Origin: Nyssa sinensis
Taxonomy: Eukaryota; Streptophyta; Magnoliopsida; Cornales; Nyssaceae
DNA: 64,000 nucleotides
Reading direction: 5' to 3'
NCBI GenBank assembly: GCA_008638375.1
Contig: CM018031.1
Coordinates: forward strand, 11,002,062-11,066,061
Below are positions 46,167 to 56,499 of the stretch, in pieces. Position 1 is the first letter of the stretch, and every line of letters begins with the position of its first letter. The translations under genes were made by a program, and so were the position numbers. Below the pieces are notes generated by a model. The model did no database searches. It was not told the DNA's origin and saw nothing but the letters and a program-made list of their open reading frames with translations.

Positions 46167-48609
46167 GTGGGATGGTCCCAATACCATTGGACCATCCCTT
46201 GGCCTCATAAAGGAAAATATTTTTTTAGAAATTTTAGGATTCGTTTGATAACGTTGTTGTTTTCATTTTCATTTTTGTTTTTATTTTTATTTTTTTGAAA
46301 ACAAAAACCAGAAACGCATTTGATTGCTTGTTTCTGTTTTTATTTTATTTTTAAACATTTTCAATTTTAGGCTAAAAACTAGAAATGAAAAAAAGGAGTT
46401 TTCAAAATTTTTAAAAACTAAAATCTAAAATGGGGCAATGTGCGCATCTCTTAACTTTAATAAGATTGGGACATCGAGTCCTATTAACTCCAAATTTCTT
46501 CTGTCTTTTGGCCTTTTTAACAAAAAAAATTGAATCTTTCTAATATTTTCTTCTGCTCACGGTGCCTCCACGTTTGTGTGTGTGTGTGTATATATATATA
46601 CATATATATTCAGTCAATTAAAATCTTTCCATGTCAATTCCATTAGTCATCTGCGCATTATTATTTCTATCAACTCATCTGTGAATTTTTTTTTTTGATT
46701 GGTACCATTGTTTGTGAATTTGAAAGGGGAGAGGAAGAAACCCTAAGTTGAGCTATGGTGACCGAGCATTTGTTTTCCATTCATCAAAGCTTCCTTTTCG
46801 ACTCTCTTCCCTTCTAGACATCTTTTGATGTTGTTTAGGTATATTAAGTTTAATTAGAATGTATCAAATCCTTCAAAGTTTGATAGGTTCTTAAGAACGC
46901 GATTCTTGAATTCTATGCATTATTTAGGGGGGGGGGGGGGGGTTGTTTTTTATGTTCTTTCATTTAATTCCTCTTCATTATTATTCTCTTCACTTCATTA
47001 TTGGAAAACCGAAATTATAGAGGAAGAGTTAAAGAGATTTACGTTGACACAGTCCCACTGGTAATCACTCACCCTTTTTTTTTGGTTTCTCCTCCTTGGT
47101 CATGATTCACAGAGCCATGTTTCCCTCTGTTTTCTCTTGAATATGGTATCCAATGTTGTGCTTAAAGCTGCTGTTCAAAGACACATGGGGATAGAATGTA
47201 TCCTTCCCCTTTCAGTGTTTCCACTTTTAATCAAGCATACATATATGTATAGGTATAAAAACATAGTGTACAGGTTTTGCAACTACTGCCAACATTGGTG
47301 CATACCTGACCACCTCAAGCTGTGTAATATGTTAGGTGTCATATTGTTGGTTCATACCCAATTTCATTTTTCATGTTAAACTTTACACTATTATTGACAG
47401 TATTCCCTATTTCGTTGATGATAATGGTGGTGAAAGTAGTGCAAACATTCTCATTGAAATTTGATGTGAGTCAAAGCCAATTGTGTCAAATGACTTATAT
47501 AAGAGACCAAATTTCTAATCAATTTTGGGCAAGTGTTCATCATAATTAGTTATCAAATACGTTTTTTGTTTTTGTTTTCATTTTTTTGGAGACAATGTTA
47601 TTGTATCAAACGCTCTTTCTATTTTTTTTTTTAAATAAACGAAAACCAGTTTTCGTTTTTAAAAAATTGAAAACCAAAAACAAGAAACGTTGCCAAATGC
47701 ATTATGTTTGTCACTTGATCAAGTGGGCATTGCTGTGTTTAGATCGCCAGGTGCCAATTCGAACTTGTTAGTAATCATATTATTATTATTTTTTAACCCA
47801 AGTTCATATTTCTGCATCTGAACTCTTGTGGTTTTAATGAATGAAATATTGTTGAGAACTAATAGTACTTCTATCTTCCTGAACAGGTGCTGAACATTTG
47901 AAAAATGCTAGAGCTTGCTTTTTCTAAAAAAATACTCTTTTGGAATTTGTCTTCCATTTCCTTCTAGGTTTTTTGGCAAACAAATGCAGCCTTAGAAATG
48001 AATTGAAGAAAATATTTTGAATAGTGTTGATATCTCTCTCTCTATCTCTTCTCTCTTTCCCTTATTCTTGATTTCTGGAGAACAAGAAGCCTTGAAGACG
48101 TGTTGTGCTCTCCTATTTATCATCTTTCTTCTTTTCTCCTTTCTTTCTTTCTCATCATATAAGGAAAAAATCAATATATTTTGTTTGCCCCTAGATGTTC
48201 TGAGAAATTATTGTTAAGAGTTAAATTACATTAGAGCAGTTAACCATTTAACTAGAGTCAATAAAAAAATTTCATCAGAGTTTGTGAATCTGTTTAGCTT
48301 GGAATTACCTTAGAATACACCTTCTCTTGGGTTTAGGAATGGCAATTAACAAGGTTCTCGAGGTTCCCGCCCCACCCCCTATCAAAATGGGTTTTGGGAG
48401 GGCATAATCGGATTATGGGCGGGTTTGGGATTAGAAAATAGAAATTAAGAGGTGTCTGGGTTCAGGGTGGACTCAGAGGTTGGCAAACCTGACCCTCCAT
48501 GATTATGTAGTTTATACACCCACTCTTTCAAAATTACCTTAGATGCCCTTCATATATATATATATATATATATATATAAAGAGAGAGATAATTAGACTGA
48601 TAAAATTTT

Positions 48610-48640
<31 letters not shown>
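46167..48640. other. Intergenic sequence
   Basis: No gene is supported. It contains a telo-box AAACCCTA at 46738-46745 in a leader-like context, a G17 run at about 46928-46944, and a probable miniature element at about 48330-48490 beginning AGGAATGGCAAT with CCGCCCCACCCCC. A (TA)n tract occurs at about 48551-48578. Confidence 0.35.
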
Positions 48641-48645
<5 letters not shown>

Positions 48646-48691
48646 TAATTAGGGTTTCAGATTCTCTCTCTCTTCTCTCACCATCATGGCT
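48625..48691 (+). promoter_or_regulatory. Possible first exon of the MRP10-like gene
   Basis: A (GA)n tract is followed by the telo-box TAGGGTTT (48650-48657), a CT-rich leader, and ACCATCATGGCT|GTAAGA with the donor at 48692. Splicing to the acceptor at 50045/50046 would join in frame and add Met-Ala-Gly-Arg before the MGRKAGG start at 50052. Telo-boxes are common in promoters of ribosomal and other translation genes. It is unproven; the exon could instead be untranslated or unused. Confidence 0.35.
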
Positions 48692-50051
48692 GTAAGAACT
48701 TGTCGTTGTGAGTCACGGCATTACCATTTTGCTGTTGCATTATGGTCACTGATCATCCCATGTGGGCGTGCATGTGTGTACATTATATACTTGTTTGATT
48801 GTTTGTAATCCCTTGTTGATTATTTCTTGTTCTTTGCAGCACTTAATTTCATCTTGATTATGTTCTTTTGTTTTTTCATTGATTGATTATTTCTCTATGA
48901 ATGGAAACATGGGTTGGGATTTCTGTAACAGGGTGGGGCGGTGCATTTTAATTGGGATCGGGCTCTGGGACAGGGTTGTGGTGAACTTTCCTCTGGCCCA
49001 GGAAACTTTTTTTTTTTTTTCTCTCTCTATTGACACTATCACCAAATTTTATGTTTTATTACTTCACTCATATTCCATTATTGGTTATCCTACTGTTCAC
49101 TCTTAGTTACATTGCTTCATACTTCTCTTATCAGAAGTTTTAGGGAATTCTGGTTTTGCTATAGTTGACCCTCCAATTATTATCATAGTGGAAGACATAA
49201 CATTTACTGGTAAATAAAATTATTTGAATTTAATTTATTTTCATATTCTTTTAACAAAAAGGAGAAAGAAAACCTCTATTACCGTTGTACATTTTTTCTC
49301 CAGGGTGCAAAAATGGTCCTGTTTACATAGCTATCTCTTATGCATCCACCAAAATTGTATTGTCTGCACTAGGATGTGCATCTACTGCTGCCATTGTCTA
49401 AACTAGAGTTGATTTTGCACTAAGGTGTCTTCGTGCTTCAACTTCATTACCTTTCTATTTGAGCAGGAAAATCAGAATTTATAACCCCTTCCCCTGGCTT
49501 ATACATCATTGTAACTTCCACATATTTCAATTGTCAGATAAATAAGCATTGACTCGGGTGTCCTGTATGCTAGTAGGTAGTGGTAGTTGTAAACAGAGCT
49601 AGTAAGTCAATTGATCGTATTTTGTAGAATGCTGTGCAACTTTTCATTCTTGAATTGGAAGTGGGTATAATAAGTTCAATCTATGGGAAGTAACTTAAAA
49701 GGTTATTTACCACAAATTATGTGCTTGTATAAAAATATTTCTTTCTTTTCTTGATATTTTTCATAAAACAATTCCTTCTTTATGAAAGTCAGTTGATTGT
49801 ATTTCACATAATGATGTGTAACCTTTGATTCTTGAATTGGAAGTGGGTTTGATGAGCAGAATCTATAGGAAGTAACTTAAAAAATTATCTACCATCATCA
49901 TTATTATGTATTAGTGTAACTTTTTCTTTCTTTTCTTCATATTGTAATACATTCGCTGATCTTGCAATGGTTCTGATTCTGATTTTTCTTAAGAAGTGAT
50001 TTAAGTCTAACGATGTCCCTCTTGCTTATTTGTCACCTGATCCAGGGAAGA

Positions 50052-50466
50052 ATGGGCCGGAAAGCTGGCGGACTTTATATAAACCCCAAGAAATTTGGAT
50101 CTCTCTCAAAACCTTGCATGAAAGAAATGATAGCATTTCTTAATTGTTTGGCTCTTAACCAGAACAGTGATGAAAAGTGTGTTCGTCAGAAGGAACTTTT
50201 GAACACCTGCATGGATGCTCAGGTGATGGAAGATTCATTCTTTGCAGTGAATTCTTCATCTTCTATTTTGTATTTCTCTGGAACACAACACCTCCCCCCC
50301 CCCCCCCCAAAAAAAAAAAAAAAAAAAAGATTTACCATCAAGTGTTGATAACTTTTGCTTGCCCTTGCTGATGCTATTCACACCTTTGTTGCAGACTGGC
50401 AAGAGTCGAAAACCATGGGGAAGCATTAACTATCACCTGCAGAGGCTCAACAGGGGAAGGAAGTAA
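50052..50466 (+). CDS. Twin CX9C protein, MRP10/mS37-like mitochondrial ribosomal protein
   Basis: Two coding exons, 50052-50222 and 50395-50466, with a GT-AG intron (50223-50394) give an 80-aa basic protein. The sequence starts MGRKAGGLYINPKKFG and has two Cys-x9-Cys pairs (CMKEMIAFLNC at about residues 22-32 and CVRQKELLNTC at about 43-53). These form a coiled-coil-helix-coiled-coil-helix fold oxidised in the mitochondrial intermembrane space by the Mia40 pathway. The C-terminus SINYHLQRLNRGRK resembles yeast Mrp10 (INYHAARL), a small-subunit mitoribosome protein (mS37, CHCHD1 in animals). An acceptor CAG at 50043-50045 precedes the ATG, so there is at least one upstream exon. The intron holds a C/A homopolymer run (about 50293-50329). 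Plant databases often call it a COX19-like CHCH protein. Confidence 0.85.
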
Positions 50467-52345
50467 TTTTTGTTCTACAATTGAGCATGTGTGACTCGTG
50501 CATCAATTTTCAATTTAATTTGAATGTGTAGGTGGAAAAATTCAGGCATGTTTTCAAACAAGTTAGTGAATTAATCTTTAGCTCTTTACCTATAAGGGCA
50601 GGCAAAATGGGTCGAGGGAGACTTTCCAGAATAGACCGTTTAAAGCCTGCCTTTCAAGAATAGCCCTTCCGCTTCACAATGATCTATGAACAGAGTTTCT
50701 TTAGCGTTTTTGTTTGACAATTACAAGTGTTTGAATTGTGCATCAGTTTTAAATTTGATTTGAACCTGAACAATTCAGGCGTGTTTTTAAACAAGTTAGT
50801 AAATTAATCTGGTTTTATACCTGTGAGGGCCAGCAAATTCACAATAATCTATGTACAGTGTGTTTCATTAGCATTTTTAAGTATTGACTGAATGCATTGG
50901 TTGCTATATGAATCCAACTTTTCACTACTTGTACAAGTTTTTCATATAGTTATGAAAGTTTATTACATTAGAATGAAAAATGTATAAGTATGGATTTGCA
51001 TTAATATTTTATTATTAGCTTTCTTTTAGGAGGAAAGTTAAGAATATCAGCGTTTTCTTACAACAATGATGATAATTTGGTTCATGCTGTTGATGGTGAT
51101 CACTAGGATGATCACGGCATTTGTGATCATGACAATACTGCAGATCAGCTGTGATTTTCATTTATTTTAAATAATTGTTTCATTAATCTCCTGCTACCAT
51201 GCATAAAAAGCAATTTATTACTTTCTATTGCAAAAGATGTGAATTCATTGTGCCTATTCTATACTTCAAGAACAATGCACTGGGAAGCTCGTTTTCAACT
51301 AATGGGATTGGCTTCATGATTCTCATGTGTGCCTTATTATATACAATAATGTTAGGGACACCATCTACCCTCGCTCATGCTATGGATCCCACTTGTATTA
51401 AATCTTACTCCCAAGCAGTAAATTCACCCTTTACAGTGGTCTCATCTGCCAAGAAATTGTCTATTGGAGACTCTTTTATCTCCCTAACAATAATTTATTT
51501 TTATCTAGGGAAAGAGAGATTGCAGAGTGAGAGATGCCCAACCTACCTGGCCCTGCTCACAGTTGGAACAAGAAGCAAGAAAAACCAGAGGAAACATGAT
51601 TATGTGTCCAAGAAATCTCTAATTTAAGCCACACTAAAGGCGTGCTTCCTCTTACTTCAGATTGTTTCGACCTGAAAAGTCATCTAATAACAAAACACCA
51701 GCAGTATATACAAGCATAAGAAAAAAAACTGCAACTGCAAAACAACAAAACAAAATGTCCATTCAAAATTGAAGATGGTAGTCAAGCAAACTTGTTTCAA
51801 TAAAATATATTTTAAATGGCAATGCACAGTTCATGACCACATTGATCAGCCAAAGCACACCACCCTAGCCCTCAACCCAGAAGTCAATGCCTGACTAACA
51901 TTTTACAATGAGTAATTATTATTTATAATGCATCTAAAATACCACCACAAATTATGTCATATCATTTAAGATGCAAGATTTGGTACTAAAATTTGGAACA
52001 AAAGAGTGTTGCTGTTTTGGAATACAATACACACTACACAGTGCAATATATCCCACCAGAACTCACAAAACTTCAATTACCAACCTTGAGCAAAGGCAGT
52101 GATTACCAACTAAAGATTTAGAAGCAAGATAATGGAACAACTTTTTTTTTTTACTTCAATTTGAAATTAATGATAGGTCCAAAAACAAAATTTAAGCAGC
52201 AAAATCAAGATATACCCAACATCAAAACTTAAAATCAATTTACCAAAGTATAAGAACGGTCCGCATCCAACTGAAAATTCTCGATCAAAACCATATTACT
52301 AGAGAACAAAAAACTAAATGTCATTCACCAAGCAAAACCTCTGCC
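50467..52345. other. Intergenic sequence between convergent genes
   Basis: This lies between the 3' ends of the MRP10-like gene (plus) and the HSP70 gene (minus). Two ~100-bp segments at about 50500-50590 and 50740-50820 are similar (CAGGCRTGTTTTYAAACAAGTTAGT and following), a local duplication. The 142-codon frame at 51199-51627 has a possible hydrophobic segment but no recognised family. The right end (about 52050-52345) is probably HSP70 3' untranslated region. Confidence 0.4.
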
Positions 52346-54079
52346 CTAGTCAACCTCCTCAATCTTAGGGCCAGCACCACTTCCACCAGCGGGAGGAACA
52401 TCATCATCCATGGAGCCACCCGCGTCGGCACCTGCACCTTGGTACATCTTAGCAATGACAGGATTACAGATGCTCTCAAGCTCCTTCATCTTATCCTCGA
52501 ACTCATCAGCTTCAGCTAGTTGGTTGCTGTCAAGCCACGAAATGGCCTGATCAATAGCGTCCTCAATCTTTTTCTTGTCAGCTGGGTTGAGCTTAGAACC
52601 AATCTTGTCATCCTTCATTGTGTTCCTCATGTTATAGGCATAATTCTCCAGTGCATTCTTAGCCTCCACTTTCTTCTTATGATCCTCATCCTCTGACTTG
52701 TACTTCTCTTGCTTCCTGGACCATCTTCTCAATTTCTTCCTTTGATAGCCTGCCTTTGTCATTGGTGATTGTGATCTTGTTTTTCTGCCCTGTGGTTTTG
52801 TCCTCGGCAGAAACATTCAAAATACCATTGGCATCAATGTCAAAGCAAACAGTGATTTGAGGCACACCCCTGGGCGCTGGAGGGATGCCTGAGAGTTCAA
52901 ATTTACCCAGCAAGTTGTTGTCTCTAGTTCTCGTCCTCTCACCCTCGTATACCTGAATCAGCACACCGGGTTGGTTATCAGAATAGGTAGAGAACACTTG
53001 CTCCTTCTTGGTAGGAATGGTAGTGTTCCTTGGGATCAAAACAGTCATGACTCCTCCAGCAGTTTCCAACCCAAGGGAAAGAGGGGTGACATCTAACAGC
53101 AACAAGTCCTGAACCTTCTCATTGCCCTCACCACTCAAAATGGCAGCTTGTACAGCAGCACCATAGGCAACTGCCTCATCAGGGTTGATGCTCTTGCAGA
53201 GCTCCTTTCCATTAAAGAAGTCCTGCAACAGCTGCTGCACTTTGGGAATTCTGGTAGATCCACCAACAAGAACAACATCATGTATAGTGCTCTTGTCCAT
53301 TTTAGCATCCCTCAGACATTTCTCCACAGGCTCCATACACTTTCTAAATAGATCCATATTCAGCTCCTCAAATCTGGCGCGAGTGACGGTGGAGTAGAAG
53401 TCGATGCCCTCAAATAGAGAATCTATCTCAATGGTGGTCTGAGCAGTGGAGGATAGAGTCCTCTTTGCCCTCTCACAGGAGGTCCTAAGCCTCCTGAGTG
53501 CTCTAGGGTTACCAGTGATGTCCTTCTTGTGCTTCCTCTTAAACTCCTGAACAAAATGGTTCACCATTCTGTTATCAAAATCCTCTCCACCAAGGTGAGT
53601 ATCTCCAGCTGTGGCCTTCACCTCAAAAATACCCTCCTCAATGGTAAGCAAGGAAACATCAAAAGTACCACCACCAAGATCAAAGATGAGCACGTTCTTC
53701 TCACCAACACTGGTGGCTTTCTTGTCAAGACCATAGGCTATAGCAGCAGCTGTTGGTTCATTGATAATACGCATGACATTGAGACCAGAAATGACACCAG
53801 CATCCTTGGTAGCTTGGCGTTGCGAGTCATTAAAATATGCAGGAACAGTAATGACAGCATTCTTCACAGTTGATCCAAGGAAGGCCTCTGCAATCTCCTT
53901 CATCTTGGAGAGAACCATAGAGGATATTTCCTCAGCAGCAAACTGCTTCTCTTCAGCCTTGTAGTTGACAACAATCATGGGCTTCTCGCCAGGACCAGAA
54001 ATGAGCTTGAAGGGCCACAACTTGATGTCACTTTGTACAGAGGCATCACTAAATCTCCTCCCAATAAGACGCTTTGCAT

Positions 54080-56113
54080 CTGGCAATGTGGAAAATAAAG
54101 GGATAAGTAGACATGCAAACTTATAGTCTACAAATATTTTAACTAAGGATAACACACTTGAACCAACCACTAAAAGACTCTTAAATTCAAGTATGCCCGA
54201 TTCTCCGACAGATTAGGAAGTACAGAGCAGATGTGAAAGTAAAAGGGTTGCACCATATTTTCCATACAACAACAATATCTAGAGCTAAAGAAATAACTCA
54301 TTGCAAATTTGCAATAGGATCGTTCTTTGACTTTGCACATATTATGCAGCCAAAGTATTCACTCCTCGTACTCTGTTTAGTAAATAATGACATTCCTAGT
54401 AAGATCCTTTACTGATTAGCCTAATGCATGCTTATCCAATGGAGGGCTTCCATGGGGCGGACCAGGAATATTTTTCTTTTTTTTTTTTGGGAGGGGGGGG
54501 GGGGGGACAAATTTATAAATTTAGACAAAAATACCGATTAAAGAAAGAAACAACTAAAAACTTTGTGCTATGCAAAAAATCAATAAAAGTTCCATTAAAG
54601 TGTCAAATTGAAATTAAAATAAGGGAAAAATATAAAAAAAATTAGAATTAGGGTGGGGGGGAAATAGAAACTAAAAAGGTGTAATTGAAAAAATAAAATA
54701 AAAGTATAACAAAAATTTCAGATAAAAAAATTTTGAGGGAGGGTGGCAAACACTCGGCCTAATAGGATTTGAATGAAAAAAAAACAAAAGCGAAATTACA
54801 TCATTCACGTTGCAAGTCTTTGCAAACATCTATAATTTAATAGATCTAACATGACAAGGAGGGGTCCAACACATAGCAAGGAACAGGAACTGATGAAGTG
54901 ATTTCGCTTACAGACCAAGGGCGGAACCAAGAAAAAAATTAGGGTGGGGTTAGAAAATTTTTGAAGAAAATTTTGGAAAAAACTTTGGGGTGGGCCAAAA
55001 TTCTGAGATGAAAAATAAGTTAAATGATGGGTAAAGATTAAATCAGGCAAAAATTTTAAGAGTTGGGCTATAATTTTAGGTGAAAATGAGAGAAATAATG
55101 AATAAAAATTAGCTGAGCCTAAATTTTGGAGTGGGTTAGTTTAAAAATTGTCAAAATTTTATATGTATAATTTTTTTTGTCTAAAATTTGAGGGGAGCTG
55201 GAGCCCAGCCAAGCCCCCAAGTGGATCCGCCCTTGTTGTAGACTCTACATCCATTATAAGTAGCTGGAGACCCCAAATATTGAACATAAGAACACATGAT
55301 GAACAAAAATTGTCCCCAATTCTTAGGGGCCTCCTCCAGAAATAGAAAATCAATGATATCAAAACCTCCAACAAGTTACTCCATTTTCCCTGAGGAATAA
55401 TGAAGCACAGTCAATGTACTATTTTGAATAAGTTCCAGCAAAATCAAATATCTTCGCTCAAATGATGCAAAACCTTCAGATAATACACTCAATCATATTT
55501 CCAACTAAATAGATAAAAACGCTTCACAAAGAAACTGCAAACCATTGCATGTGAAATTAGTATTCCGAAGAGATCTAAATCCTAGGACCCAAAAAGGGTA
55601 TAGTTATCTACATGCAAAAAAGTTAAGATTACAAGGTAATTTTGTATCATGTAAATGTATGTGTCTATTCAAATGTGCCCTCTAATTTGGACACAATCAT
55701 ATATCATACATTGTGACCCTATTTTAAAATCATCGAAGTGAAACCATTCAAACAAAATGGGTTATGCGTTGTAAGTTGCAATATAGGGACCTCAAAACGA
55801 TGAGTGCGTGTATGGTCCACCGTCCACGTCCAACCTTTATGAGTTTTAAAGGATGCTAAAGGGTTGTACTATCGCCTAGTACTTTTGGTTAACTTCTCTT
55901 CACAATAAAGATCATCAACGAAACAAATTACAGATGATAAGTAGCGAGCATCATTTAGCTCCTAGAAAAACAAAAAACTAATAGAATCGTAATACTTAAT
56001 AGATCGCCGCACATTAGTGACATTTTGTGTGTGTGTGTGTGTGTGTATGGCGCAAGATAAAAGATCTGAAAGCAAAGGGAGATCGTAATGGAGAACTAAG
56101 AGAGATAGCTTAC
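54080..56113 (-). other. HSP70 intron (about 2.0 kb)
   Basis: A GT-AG intron, donor TTTG|GTAAGC and acceptor TTGCCAG. It is long for this gene family and contains transposon sequence: a 320-bp element at 54916-55235, a related G-rich segment at about 54450-54740 that begins GGGGCGGACCAGGAATATT and has a run of G, and a (GT)n run at 56028-56046. Confidence 0.8.
54916..55235. mobile_element. Miniature transposon in the HSP70 intron (family 3)
   Basis: It starts CAAGGGCGGAACCA and ends AGTGGATCCGCCCTTG, a near-perfect 14-base terminal inverted repeat, 320 bp in all. Flanking eight-base sequences TTACAGAC and TTGTAGAC agree at six of eight positions, consistent with an old 8-bp target duplication (hAT-like). 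No coding capacity. Confidence 0.6.
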
Positions 56114-56442
56114 CAAAGACGGTGTTGATTGGGTTCATGGCGACCTGATTCTTGGCAGCATCGCCAATCAAACGCTCAGTATCGGTGAAAGCGACGTAAG
56201 ACGGCGTCGTTCTGTTGCCTTGATCATTGGCTATGATCTCAACACGATCGTGCTGCCAAACACCGACGCAAGAGTAGGTGGTTCCAAGATCTATACCGAT
56301 CGCCGGACCTTCACCTTTTCCGGCCATTTCTCTTCGAATCGACGGATCAGAGAGAGAAATCTAGAGACTCTGTGTGAAAAAGAGCGTAGGGTTGGAAAAG
56401 TGAGCCTCACAGAGATTGGGATAGATTGAGAGAAGTGGGCGG

Positions 56443-56448
56443 TTTATA
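56443..56448 (-). promoter_or_regulatory. TATA box of the HSP70 gene
   Basis: TATAAA on the minus strand within CCAATATAAACCGCC, about 116 bases upstream of the ATG. This predicts a leader of about 85 bases. The leader is CT-rich. Confidence 0.7.
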
Positions 56449-56481
56449 TTGGCCATCTGCATTGTGCACCGTGTTCGTAGT

Positions 56482-56494
56482 TTCCAGAATGTTC
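56482..56494 (-). promoter_or_regulatory. Perfect three-unit heat-shock element
   Basis: GAACATTCTGGAA on the minus strand is an exact GAAnnTTCnnGAA, the binding site of a heat-shock factor trimer. It lies about 35 bases upstream of the TATA box, the usual close spacing in plant heat-shock promoters. It predicts heat inducibility of the gene. Confidence 0.75.
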
Positions 56495-56499
56495 TTCCC

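Larger units (their letters stand above)
52346..56327 (-). pseudogene. HSC70: Cytosolic HSP70/HSC70 chaperone, frameshifted in the C-terminal lid
   Basis: An ATP-dependent chaperone of the cytosol and nucleus. Exon 1 (56327-56114) starts [20 protein letters not shown]. Exon 2 (54079-52346) starts at [12 protein letters not shown]; the intron splits an Asp codon at the place conserved in plant HSC70 genes. The ATPase signatures [14 protein letters not shown] and [16 protein letters not shown] are intact, as is the substrate domain ([20 protein letters not shown]). After about residue 528 (MVQEA) one extra base (a T at 52709/52710 on the plus strand) shifts the frame to a stop (REVQVRG). The correct frame resumes at once (EKYKSEDE) and ends in the cytosolic tail GPKIEEVD. 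Without the extra base the protein would be 648 aa, the usual length. As written it lacks the helical lid and the EEVD that binds TPR co-chaperones. It is otherwise so well conserved that an assembly error is quite possible. Confidence 0.92.

Noticed and set aside
46741..46820. ATG after a telo-box (frame of about 27 codons to a stop)
   Set aside because: The frame is short and there is no good donor keeping a frame with later exons; kept only as a telo-box observation.
51199..51627. 142-codon open frame between the MRP10-like and HSP70 genes
   Set aside because: No recognisable domain, no splice or promoter support, and it lies between two convergent 3' ends. Probably chance.
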